DNA from: Sphingobacteriaceae bacterium DW12
GTDB taxonomy: Bacteria; Bacteroidota; Bacteroidia; Sphingobacteriales; Sphingobacteriaceae
DNA: 64,000 bases
NCBI GenBank assembly: GCA_000783305.1
Contig: JROE01000013.1
Coordinates: forward strand, 140,789 to 204,788
Reading direction: 5' to 3'
Part shown: piece by piece, positions 9,261 through 17,568 of the stretch
How the letters are laid out: each line of letters begins with the position of its first letter
Numbering within the stretch: position 1 is the first letter of the stretch
Position numbers and translations under genes: made by a program
Notes under the pieces: model-generated
The model's database searches: none
Seen by the model: only the letters and a program-made list of their open reading frames with translations
Told to the model about the DNA's origin: nothing

Positions 9261-9396
9261 TTTTAACATTTTTTAACATTAATGTTTTTGCAGCTGATAC
9301 TAACCGTGGGGTGAAACTCATAATTTGCTATACCAATCACTACTATTGCTTACTCACGTCTCTTTCGGGGGACACTTTATTAATAAACATAAACAT

Positions 9397-12300
9397 ATGA
9401 AACAAAAATTACTCAGTTTTTTTCTTGTGTGTACACTCTTGGTTGGAGTTGCGTATGCGCAGAATCGTCAGGTGAGTGGTAAAGTTACTTCAGCTTCTGA
9501 TGGTACACCTGTACAAGGCGTATCTGTGGCAGTTCAAGGAACTTCTTCAGCCACACAAACCGATGGTTCCGGAAATTATTCCATTAATGTAGCGGGCAAC
9601 GCTACGTTAGTATTCTCGTATGTAGGGTATCAACGCCAAACAGTAGCTGTTGGTGAGCGCTCTACAGTGAATGTTCAATTGATCAGTGATGAGACATCCT
9701 TAGATGAAGTCGTGGTTACAGCATTGGGGATTCAGCGACAATCCAAATCTCTTACATACGCGACGAGTAAAGTGGACCCGGATGATTTATTACAGAATTC
9801 TGAGCCTGACATGTTAAAATCACTCCAAGGTAAAGTAGCAGGAGTAGATATAAGAACATCACAAGGGACACCAGGCGCAGCGACTCGATTTCAAATGCGT
9901 GGAAACTCATCATTCGGCGGGGATAATCAGCCTCTTATTGTTGTAGATGGAGTTCCTTATGATAATTCTAGCGTCGTTACTAGTTCGCAAACATCTGGAG
10001 GAGCGGCTTATTCTTCAGGAATCGCGAACCTTGATCCCAATGATATTGCTTCAATGAACATTTTGAAAGGATCTGCTGCAGCCGCTTTATATGGTTCTCG
10101 TGCTTCCAATGGAGTCGTGATTATCACGACCAAATCAGGTAGTGCTAAGCTAGACGCTCCAACTGCAATTACACTAAAAAGTTCAGTGTCCATGGAGAAT
10201 ATTGCCAATCTTCCAGAATATCAAAATAGTTTTGGTGCCGGATCCCAGTTTAATTATTCGAATTCAAACGGATCATGGGGACCTAATTTTAATAACCTGG
10301 ATAGTATACCTATGTGGCCTGACTATATTGCTGCGTTTCCTGAAAGGTGGCCTGTTGGATCAAAAGCACCGTATCAAGCATATCCTAATAATGTGAAGGA
10401 TCTGTTTAATACCGGAGTTGTTTGGGAAAATTCTATTGGAATTAGTGGTGGTGCTGCAACTTCTGGATTCAATATTACCGCTTCTCAGATGGATCATCAA
10501 GGTTATGTCCCTAACTCTCATTTTAAAAGATATAACTTATCTGCAGGAGGTAAGCTTAAAATTTCGGAAAAATTTAATGCTCGAGCTAACGTTTCATTTG
10601 CTAACTCAAATCAACGCGGAGGATATTTTGGAGAGAACCAAGTTGACGGTGCGGCGTCGCAGTTTGCTCGTTCCTTATTCTTAGGGCGTAACTGGGACGG
10701 ATCTCTTCCTTGGGAAAAAGAAGATGGAAGTAACCTTAACTGGTTAGGCGGTGGTCAATTTGATCATCCGATGTGGTCCGCTTATAATAATTATGCAAAT
10801 ACTGTTGAAAATCGCGTCATAGGTACATTTGGTTTAGATTACACTATTAACGATTGGTGGAGACTGGATTATAATTTAGGTACCAATATCAGCTTCTTGG
10901 ATAGAAAGGAGATTTACGAAATCAGTTCTAGAGCATATGAAGGGCTGGGAGGTCTAGTCACAGATGCACGTACTCATAAAGAATTAGAATCTACTTTCAT
11001 GAGTACATTTACACCTAAGATTAATGATGATTTTTCGATGATAGGATCTGTGGGATTCAACTATAATCAACGAATCATTGATAGAGATATAAATGAGGGG
11101 AAAAGATTCATTACACCAGGAATTTACTCCTTAACAAATACGGCACAACAGATTTTCGATACCGATGAGACTTTTAAAAGAAGAATCATGGGTGCTTTTG
11201 TTGATGTTAACTTTGGATTTAGAGAGTACTTATTTTTGCAGTTGACGGGTAGAAATGATTGGTCTTCAACACTTCCTAAAAACTCTAGATCGTACTTCTA
11301 CCCAGCAGTATCCACATCTTTTGTTTTTACCGATGCATTTGACTTAAAAAGTAACTTCTTAAGTTACGGTAAATTACGTGCAGCTTGGGCGAAAGTGGGT
11401 AGAGATACAGACCCTTACAATCTTTTAAATACCTATTCGATTGACAAGAACTTCTTAGGACAACCAAGTGGTAGTGTAAGAGTACGGTCCTTCAATCCTA
11501 ATTTAACACCAGAATTTACTAAAGAGGTTGAATTAGGTGCAGAAATAGCACTGTTACAGAGCCGAGTGAACTTAGATTTTACTTGGTACAATAAAATTTC
11601 GACAGATTTATTGTTCCCAATTTCGACACCGACCTCGTCGGGTTATGACGAATATTTTACCAATTTTGGTAAAATCAAAAATACAGGGGTTGAAATAGCT
11701 TTGCGCGTTAAACCACTGTCATCAACAAGTCCTGTTAAATGGGAAGTTTCGGGAGTGTTTACAAAGAATAAAAACACTGTTCTTGAATTGATGGAAGGAA
11801 CTGAAAGAATCGCGCTTAGAGGTGTATTATCGGGCACGATTTCTCCCTACTTAGAGAAAGATTTGCCATATGGATACCTACGAGGAACGAAGAATTATAG
11901 AGATGAAGACGGAAATCTTTTGATTAATCCAGCAACAGGAGCTTTAATCAAAAATCCTGAGGAAACAATGGTGGGGGATCCGAATCCTGATTTTAAATTG
12001 GGGATTAACAATGTTGTTTCCTACAAAGGCTTCACTTTTGCAGCTTTATTCGATATGACAAAAGGAGGAGATATGTACTCGGTGACGAATTCGTCTTTGT
12101 TAGGAAGAGGGGTTACTAAAGATACCGAAAATAGAGAATATAATGTTATTATACCTGGAGTCTATGGTGATCCTGCAACAGGTAAAGCAATTGTAGATGC
12201 CTCTGGTAATAAAATACAAAACCAAACGAGATTGACAGTCAATGATTTGTATTTCTCTCCGGATCCAAATGTAGGTCAAACTTTTGCAGTGAATTCAGCT

Positions 12301-12576
12301 ACAGAATGGAACGTTTATGATGCAACAGTTTATCGGTTGAGAGAAGTGTCTATTGGATATGAGTTACCGACAAAATTGTTTAGTAATTCCTTTATTAAAG
12401 GAGTCAATGTAAGTGTGACTGGACGGAACCTTTGGTTTTTAGCACCTAATTTTCCAAAGTATTCAAACTTTGATCCGGAAGTTAATAGTTTCGGATCTTC
12501 GACAACTCAAGGTATTGAATTGTCTGCGGCTCCTACAACCAGGAGATATGGTTTTAACTTGATCGCGAGATTTTAA
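9397..12576 (+). CDS. SusC/RagA family TonB-linked outer-membrane transporter
   Basis: 1059 residues from the ATG at 9397, which starts a signal peptide (MKQKLLSFFLVCTLLVGVAYAQ). An N-terminal carboxypeptidase-regulatory-like domain (about 23-105: VSGKVTSASDGTPVQGVSV, then FSYVGYQRQTV) precedes the SusC signature DEVVVTALGIQRQ and a TonB plug (about 125-240, with GVDIRTSQGTPG, PLIVVDGVPYD, GSRASNGVVIITTK). The rest is a TonB-dependent beta barrel ending in RYGFNLIARF. It forms the energised outer-membrane channel beneath a SusD lid, encoded 13 bases downstream. The substrate is not identifiable: no glycoside hydrolase or sulfatase lies next to it, so it could serve oligosaccharides, peptides or another ligand. 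Confidence 0.95.
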   Translation: MKQKLLSFFLVCTLLVGVAYAQNRQVSGKVTSASDGTPVQGVSVAVQGTSSATQTDGSGNYSINVAGNATLVFSYVGYQRQTVAVGERSTVNVQLISDETSLDEVVVTALGIQRQSKSLTYATSKVDPDDLLQNSEPDMLKSLQGKVAGVDIRTSQGTPGAATRFQMRGNSSFGGDNQPLIVVDGVPYDNSSVVTSSQTSGGAAYSSGIANLDPNDIASMNILKGSAAAALYGSRASNGVVIITTKSGSAKLDAPTAITLKSSVSMENIANLPEYQNSFGAGSQFNYSNSNGSWGPNFNNLDSIPMWPDYIAAFPERWPVGSKAPYQAYPNNVKDLFNTGVVWENSIGISGGAATSGFNITASQMDHQGYVPNSHFKRYNLSAGGKLKISEKFNARANVSFANSNQRGGYFGENQVDGAASQFARSLFLGRNWDGSLPWEKEDGSNLNWLGGGQFDHPMWSAYNNYANTVENRVIGTFGLDYTINDWWRLDYNLGTNISFLDRKEIYEISSRAYEGLGGLVTDARTHKELESTFMSTFTPKINDDFSMIGSVGFNYNQRIIDRDINEGKRFITPGIYSLTNTAQQIFDTDETFKRRIMGAFVDVNFGFREYLFLQLTGRNDWSSTLPKNSRSYFYPAVSTSFVFTDAFDLKSNFLSYGKLRAAWAKVGRDTDPYNLLNTYSIDKNFLGQPSGSVRVRSFNPNLTPEFTKEVELGAEIALLQSRVNLDFTWYNKISTDLLFPISTPTSSGYDEYFTNFGKIKNTGVEIALRVKPLSSTSPVKWEVSGVFTKNKNTVLELMEGTERIALRGVLSGTISPYLEKDLPYGYLRGTKNYRDEDGNLLINPATGALIKNPEETMVGDPNPDFKLGINNVVSYKGFTFAALFDMTKGGDMYSVTNSSLLGRGVTKDTENREYNVIIPGVYGDPATGKAIVDASGNKIQNQTRLTVNDLYFSPDPNVGQTFAVNSATEWNVYDATVYRLREVSIGYELPTKLFSNSFIKGVNVSVTGRNLWFLAPNFPKYSNFDPEVNSFGSSTTQGIELSAAPTTRRYGFNLIARF

Positions 12577-12589
12577 ATTAGATAGAACA

Positions 12590-14248
12590 ATGAAAAAGAT
12601 AAAAAATATATTATATATAGCGTTGGCGATTCTAGCTAGTTCATGTTCGAAACAGTTAGATATCAATGAGGACCCGAATAATCCGACAGCATTGTCCGAA
12701 GCAGTTTTATTGCCACGAGTGGAGAAATATGTTGGACAGTCCTTGGCTATGGGTACAGGTTTTGGTAACAATCTTTCTGCTTATACTCACCAGATGGTGC
12801 ATTACGGTGATGCTGATCAATACGGCTCAGATGGGACTGACTTTTATTGGAATCAGGGATGGGACTATTCATATAGAGAAGTCTTGACTAACGTTGATAT
12901 TATTATTACAAAAGGCACGGAAAATGATAATATGAAATATGTAGGGATTGCCAAGATCCTGAAAGCATATATGAGTAGTGTCCTGGTCGATTTATTCGGA
13001 GATGTTCCATTTTCAGAAGCAAATCAACTTGTGTCGGGTATTTTATACCCGAAATACGATAAAGACTCGGAAATTTATCCACAACTTATTTCATTATTAG
13101 ATCAAGGGATTGCTGATTTGCAAAATCAGAACGCGAAAAATTTGATTGTTCCCGGGACGGATGATGTTGTATATAAGGGCAAAATTGATAGTTGGATAAA
13201 AGCGGCTAATACAATCAAATTCAAACTATTGGTCCAACAACGCAAGGTAAAGGATGTAAGCGCTGATGTTAATGCACTGATTGCGGGGGATAAACTCATC
13301 AGCGCCACAGCGGAATCTTTTGTCATTCCTTATGGGCCTAACGGCGCTACTGATGATCGAAATCCTGGTTTTGGTGAGTACTTTGCATCACAAAGGACTA
13401 TGCATGTAAGCCCTTGGTTGTACGAGATTATGAAGGGATACAATACTAATATTCTTACGGGAATAGAAGACCCGAGAATACCTTACTATTTCTACAACCA
13501 AATGAAGAAGACTGACGATCCAAATCCTGATGTAGAGTATCGTGATGGTGCATTTGTATCCAAGTATTTTGGTAGTCAGGGGGGCAATAGAGGAAAGAAC
13601 GTGCAAAATCAACTGACTCTGTTTGGAATATACCCTGTAGGGGGGCGGTTTGATGATGGTGCGGGAGGTACGGCCTCGGCATCTAGTGGCACCGGGGCAG
13701 CACCTTATCGACTTATCACCTTTGCTGACGTCTTATTTTTACAAGCGGAGTTGATTAATGAAGGTGTTATCTCAGGAAATGCTGCAGATAAACTTAAGGC
13801 TGCTATTACTGAATCCTTTAATACAATTGATTTTGTAGTGAAAGGAGCAGGTACATCGCAAACAGTTCCACCAATTGCAGGATCTGCTGATGCCACAACT
13901 TATTTAGACAAAGTTATGACCAAATTCAATGCGGCTTCAACTAGTAAGAAGTTGGAATACATCATGACGGAGAAATGGTTATCTACAGTTGGGGCTTGGG
14001 TGGATCAATATACAGATTATAGAAGAACTGGATATCCAGTGCTATTCGACCCTAATACTGTACCGGGAAAGCTTGTGACACCACCAGCAGGTGGTAATGG
14101 AGGAGATAATCTGCCTGCAGTACCCGTCATCCTGAATCGGCCATTTCCAAATTCGCTACCATATGTAAATAGTGAATTGAATATGAATATGAATGCTCCT
14201 GCGCAAAAGGCTAATTTAGCCACTGCTAAGATATTTTGGATGCCATAA
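12590..14248 (+). CDS. SusD/RagB-type (SusD-like_2) surface lipoprotein
   Basis: 552 residues with a lipoprotein signal: LAILASSC with the lipid-acceptor Cys at residue 19, followed by SKQLDINEDPNNPT, the classic start of the SusD-like_2 family. The middle is helix-rich, as in SusD TPR-like folds (VGIAKILKAYMSSVLVDLFGDVPFSEA is the typical conserved core), and the C-terminal part has NRPFPNSLPYVNSELNMN, which is common in this family. It caps the SusC channel and binds substrate at the outer surface. It sits between SusC (13 bases) and a companion lipoprotein (14 bases), clearly one operon. Confidence 0.93.
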   Translation: MKKIKNILYIALAILASSCSKQLDINEDPNNPTALSEAVLLPRVEKYVGQSLAMGTGFGNNLSAYTHQMVHYGDADQYGSDGTDFYWNQGWDYSYREVLTNVDIIITKGTENDNMKYVGIAKILKAYMSSVLVDLFGDVPFSEANQLVSGILYPKYDKDSEIYPQLISLLDQGIADLQNQNAKNLIVPGTDDVVYKGKIDSWIKAANTIKFKLLVQQRKVKDVSADVNALIAGDKLISATAESFVIPYGPNGATDDRNPGFGEYFASQRTMHVSPWLYEIMKGYNTNILTGIEDPRIPYYFYNQMKKTDDPNPDVEYRDGAFVSKYFGSQGGNRGKNVQNQLTLFGIYPVGGRFDDGAGGTASASSGTGAAPYRLITFADVLFLQAELINEGVISGNAADKLKAAITESFNTIDFVVKGAGTSQTVPPIAGSADATTYLDKVMTKFNAASTSKKLEYIMTEKWLSTVGAWVDQYTDYRRTGYPVLFDPNTVPGKLVTPPAGGNGGDNLPAVPVILNRPFPNSLPYVNSELNMNMNAPAQKANLATAKIFWMP

Positions 14249-14262
14249 TTAATTTTTGATAA

Positions 14263-15132
14263 ATGAAAAGAATTTTATATATATTAATGATGATATCAAC
14301 GGTGGTTGTTTCATCATGTCGGAAGAGTGATATTGGTTCAATGCCAGATGGTATTGTTTACTTAAATCAACCTCAGATTGTTAAAGATGCATCAACCGAC
14401 CCAGCTATTTTGGATACAGACCCATTGGCTTTTAAGGCAAAGGTTTCAGTGGATATATACTTTAAAAACTCGGAAAAGCCAAAAAAATACGACCTTGTCG
14501 TAATGAAAAATGGTGACCCAAAAAGTGTTAAGACGTTGAAGGCTGACATTACTAGTTTCCCGACTATAGTAGATGTGTCGGGACAGCAACTTACTGATTT
14601 ATTTTCTACGGGTATTGTTGCAGGTGATAGTTTTGACATCGGTGCGAATATTACTATGCCCAATGGTAAAACTTATCTGGCTTATCCTGAGGTTGGTATT
14701 GGTTATGGTCCCGGTCTAGCTGGACAACCAGGAGCAAGCCCTGCAGTTCGGTATACTGCTATATGCGGTTATGTAGCTTCTGAAGCTGTTGGAGATTACA
14801 ATGTTGAAGTGGACGGATGGGAAGATTTTGGCGTGGGTTCTACTGCTAAAGTCAAAGCCGGCGCTACTGAAGATGAATTGTTGATTGAATATCCAATACC
14901 TGGATTTGCGCCTATTAAATTGAAGATTGACCCTCGGGACAACACGCTGACTGTTGCGAAGCAAACGGTTGGCGCTTATGGCGGGTCATGGCAATACGGT
15001 GTATTCTCTGTAAACTCTGTTCCTGGAAATGATAATTTTATTAATCCTTGTGATGGAACAATCAGCGTGAGATTATCTTACACGGTAAGTGCTGGTGGAT
15101 TTGGTGATTTTGTACTTAAGATAAAGAAATAA
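14263..15132 (+). CDS. SusCD-associated lipoprotein of unknown function
   Basis: 289 residues, lipoprotein signal with a Cys at residue 19 (VVVSSCRKSD). The mature protein is beta-rich with Gly/Ala/Val content and no catalytic motif that I recognise. The central part (DLVVMKNGDPKSVKTLKADITSF) looks like an Ig-like or DUF1735-like N-terminal domain, and the C-terminal part (about residues 165-289) resembles a lipocalin- or BACON-type beta domain, but both are guesses. As the third gene of the SusC-SusD operon it probably sits on the cell surface as a SusE/F-like ligand-binding accessory. The operon closes with a terminator at 15163. Confidence 0.75.
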   Translation: MKRILYILMMISTVVVSSCRKSDIGSMPDGIVYLNQPQIVKDASTDPAILDTDPLAFKAKVSVDIYFKNSEKPKKYDLVVMKNGDPKSVKTLKADITSFPTIVDVSGQQLTDLFSTGIVAGDSFDIGANITMPNGKTYLAYPEVGIGYGPGLAGQPGASPAVRYTAICGYVASEAVGDYNVEVDGWEDFGVGSTAKVKAGATEDELLIEYPIPGFAPIKLKIDPRDNTLTVAKQTVGAYGGSWQYGVFSVNSVPGNDNFINPCDGTISVRLSYTVSAGGFGDFVLKIKK

Positions 15133-15162
15133 TATTCTCGGTTTTTGTATTTAATCCTATGA

Positions 15163-15200
15163 AAGAGGGTTGTAGATTTATCTACAACCCTCTTCTTTTT
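15163..15200 (+). terminator. intrinsic terminator of the SusCD operon
   Basis: Stem AAGAGGGTTGTAGA (15163-15176), loop TTTA, TCTACAACCCTCTT (15181-15194), then CTTTTT. It is 30 bases after the stop codon of the companion lipoprotein. Confidence 0.9.
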
Positions 15201-15532
15201 AGGTAGATTTCCTTAACCAACCCGAGCCCCAAACATGGATTTCTTTTTCGAAGGGAGGAATTGTAACTGCTCTATACCGGTGCTGTTCTTGCAGATCTGC
15301 TATGCTGATACAAGGATAGATTTTGCAAAGCTAAAATGGGAGCCAAATTTTAATCAAATTAAATATTAGGTTAGCCTTAAGATAGGGTTAGTATAGCCTT
15401 TACATAGCCTTACTATAGCCAATATCTATATAAAGGCTATAGTAAGGCTAATTAAAAAACATCTTAAGGTCGAAATTGTTATCAATGAAGGATTAACTTA
15501 CTGAGACTCAAAAAAACTAATGTTTTAAAGCT
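15201..15532. other. intergenic stretch with TAGCC repeats before the DUF6266-like gene
   Basis: No gene seen. The second half carries the TAGCCTTA direct and inverted repeats described separately. The first half has nothing I can name. Confidence 0.5.
15405..15450. repeat. 16-bp perfect inverted repeat with flanking direct TAGCCTTA copies
   Basis: TAGCCTTACTATAGCC (15405-15420), 14-nt loop, GGCTATAGTAAGGCTA (15435-15450). Additional TAGCCTTA/TAGCCTTT copies occur at about 15373 and 15394. No T-run follows, so this is not a classical terminator. It ends 83 bases before the DUF6266-like start and could be a transcript-end hairpin, an operator or a scattered repeat. Confidence 0.75.
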
Positions 15533-16171
15533 ATGGCAATTCTAAATGACGGCCCCAATGGGCCTCTTCGGGGTAAATTCGGTAGTGCATACGCGTATGT
15601 ACTAAACGGACAAAATATTGTGCGTGGGCGTCGCAGGCCTACTACCCATCCTCCAAGCGAGGCTGTGCAATTGAATCGTAAGATTACAAAAGTGACCAAT
15701 GATTTTCTACGATATCTATTCCCCGTCGTCAAGTACGGATATAAGAGTCTACTTGTCGATCATCCTACAAAAAATGCTGCTAATTTAGCTCAGTCCCATG
15801 TCCGGAAGGAATGTATTGCTCTTGATGAAAATCAAGAGCCTTATGTGCGCCCCGAATTATTCAAACCTTTTAGAGGGAAATTGTTTATGCCTGAGAATGC
15901 GCAAATGGAAGTAGTAGGGGATGCTTTACACATTACCTGGACGCCTAGTGCAGACCATTGGCAGGATTGGATCAAGCTCAACGTGGTATTGGTCGATGTG
16001 GAGAAGCAAGCCGATGTGAAGGCTGCAATTGTACCTGCAAATACTGGCCATTATCAGGTACAGTCAGCCTTACTTGCCCACCGACATCAGGGAGTGCATG
16101 TATATATCGGCTTCGTAGACAACTTTAGGGACGAGCTGTCAGACGCAGTATATCTGGGAAAGTTGGGTTGA
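15533..16171 (+). CDS. DUF6266-like protein
   Basis: 212 residues, no signal peptide or membrane segment. The N-terminus (MAILNDGPNGPLRGKFGSAYAYVLNGQNIVRGRR...PPSEAVQLNR) matches my memory of DUF6266 proteins, which are common in Sphingobacteriaceae, begin with a GxxGxxSGKxGxxVGYxxxGQ-type segment and have unknown function. The C-terminal half (LHITWTPSADHWQDWIKLNVVLVD...VHVYIGFVDNFRDELSDAVYLG) suggests a fibronectin-like beta domain. Alternative annotation: conserved hypothetical. It stands alone, convergent with the SIMPL lipoprotein 13 bases away. Confidence 0.75.
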   Translation: MAILNDGPNGPLRGKFGSAYAYVLNGQNIVRGRRRPTTHPPSEAVQLNRKITKVTNDFLRYLFPVVKYGYKSLLVDHPTKNAANLAQSHVRKECIALDENQEPYVRPELFKPFRGKLFMPENAQMEVVGDALHITWTPSADHWQDWIKLNVVLVDVEKQADVKAAIVPANTGHYQVQSALLAHRHQGVHVYIGFVDNFRDELSDAVYLGKLG

Positions 16172-16184
16172 GGAAATCGGGATT

Positions 16185-16907
16185 TTAGTCAATCTCAAAT
16201 TCGGCGTGGATATTCCGTGTGAATTCGAGCACTTCGGGAGCAATCTTAAATCCCGCACCACCGTAAGCCTTATTAAAGGTCTCTAGCTGGATGCCGGGTT
16301 GATACCCTGCAGATGCGTTGAATACACTTCCGTCATTGGCGATATATAGCAATTTGCCAATTTTGACATCGGCTCTTTTAGCTAGTTTTTGAGCAGATTT
16401 GAGGGCATCGTCATACGCAATCAAATCCGCTTCGCGCAAGATGCTATCTGCTTTAGAGTGGTTGAATTGGACGGAAGAGATACTACTGATTTTTGTTTCC
16501 AGCAATTTGCCGGTCAACTCTGTGAATTTGGACAAATCATGCAAGACAAAATCGATAGTCTGCTGAGCTTGATACCCCACGAATTTTGTAGTATTCCCAA
16601 TATATTGATAATCCTTATTGGCGGATACACTACTTGTCTTGATATCTTCTTTGTTACTGCCGTATCGTTGTAAGATAGAAATCACACTATCTACGGTAGC
16701 TTGGGTTTCGCGTACGGCATCCACCATCCTGGGTTTGGTAAATGCAGCATTTATGGTCAACGTCACCTGGTCGGGCATCACCCTTATCTTTCCTTCTCCA
16801 CTTACTCGGATTCTATTTTGATTTTCTGTGGATACAGAATTGCAGGAAGCGAACAGTAGAATACTACCGGTCGTCAATACAACTGTTAATCTAGAGAGGA
16901 TGTGCAT
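16185..16907 (-). CDS. SIMPL domain (DUF541) lipoprotein
   Basis: 240 residues. Lipoprotein signal (LLFASC, Cys at residue 22), then the SIMPL fold from about residue 32: RIRVSGEGKIRVMPDQVTLT, VSANKDYQY, GYQAQQTIDFVLHDL, SIQFNHSK-like segment and AQKLAKRADVKIGKLLYI. SIMPL proteins are periplasmic or outer-membrane proteins of unclear function; some relatives relate to envelope stress or oxidative protection. It is a monocistronic-looking minus-strand gene, 47 bases downstream of an unknown protein on the same strand. Confidence 0.85.
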   Translation of the reverse strand: MHILSRLTVVLTTGSILLFASCNSVSTENQNRIRVSGEGKIRVMPDQVTLTINAAFTKPRMVDAVRETQATVDSVISILQRYGSNKEDIKTSSVSANKDYQYIGNTTKFVGYQAQQTIDFVLHDLSKFTELTGKLLETKISSISSVQFNHSKADSILREADLIAYDDALKSAQKLAKRADVKIGKLLYIANDGSVFNASAGYQPGIQLETFNKAYGGAGFKIAPEVLEFTRNIHAEFEID

Positions 16908-16954
16908 AGTGTTCGTCGTTTATCGTTAGTGAACTAAAGATAGTAAATGTTTTC

Positions 16955-17350
16955 TTACTTTAATCCTCTTATCTTCTGAGTCAATTGATTCATATAATCT
17001 CTATAGGTTTGATTTTCCAATAACGATTCGTTGGGTGTTTCGGCAAAATGGGAGTGAGCATAGAACTCAAACATCTTGATTAAGGATTTGAAACTAATAA
17101 AGCGTGCGGTCACGTTCTTGTTCTCGTAATTATCAGAATCCATAAACGATTGTATCAGTGCATGGTTGAATTCCAGAACTGGGATGCTATTTGTCTTCTC
17201 CGCTTCATAATAGAAGATGGGCAGAGGTAAGTCATTGACAAAGAATCCAATACCCAAGTCTACATGGCGGGAATAATATGACCTTATGGAAAATTTATAA
17301 TTGCCGACAGTCCTCTGATATACATTATATATGATATCGATGCTTTCCAT
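16955..17350 (-). CDS. conserved-looking hypothetical cytoplasmic protein
   Basis: 131 residues from the ATG at 17350 (MESIDIIYNVYQRTVG). An ATG at 17404 would add 18 residues, but a TAACTTTA element (17413-17406 on the minus strand) sits right against it, so the shorter start is somewhat preferred. There is no signal peptide or membrane helix. The sequence is Phe/Tyr-rich, with many charged residues toward the C-terminus. I do not recognise a family. It is followed 47 bases later by the SIMPL lipoprotein on the same strand, possibly co-transcribed. Confidence 0.55.
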   Translation of the reverse strand: MESIDIIYNVYQRTVGNYKFSIRSYYSRHVDLGIGFFVNDLPLPIFYYEAEKTNSIPVLEFNHALIQSFMDSDNYENKNVTARFISFKSLIKMFEFYAHSHFAETPNESLLENQTYRDYMNQLTQKIRGLK

Positions 17351-17511
17351 ACATTTAATTCTTATAATAGGTAGTGTCTGCAATAACCGGATTGCTGATT
17401 TCATTTAAAGTTAAACATTATTTTAGTATTAAACTAGAATTGTGTTAAAAAGTGAGATTCGCGGTCTTGGCGGGAAACATTCGATCATGTGGCTAGAGTT
17501 AGTTATGCAAA

Positions 17512-17555
17512 AAAGACACCATCATGCCGGGCTTGTCCCGGTAGGATGGTGTCTT
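17512..17555 (-). terminator. intrinsic terminator of mrp
   Basis: AAAGACACCATC (17512-17523) and GATGGTGTCTTT (17544-17555) form a long stem with an inner CCGGG/CCCGG pair. The A-run before 17512 is the T-run on the minus strand. It lies 14 bases past the mrp stop. Confidence 0.85.
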
Positions 17556-17568
17556 TCGACTAAATATT

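Larger units (their letters stand above)
8575..9396 (+). promoter_or_regulatory. long AT-rich SusC upstream/leader region
   Basis: No protein gene is seen in these about 820 bases. 8575-8960 holds nothing I can name. From 8968 on there are two consensus promoters and an internal terminator-like hairpin, annotated separately. Repeated TTTTAACATTTTTTAACATT just after the second promoter is AT-rich low-complexity sequence. An upstream TTG start for SusC at 9325 is rejected because the signal peptide begins at 9397. Confidence 0.6.

Noticed and set aside
9325-9396. TTG start 24 codons upstream of the SusC ATG
   Set aside because: The signal peptide starts exactly at the ATG at 9397 and the upstream residues are not conserved-looking.
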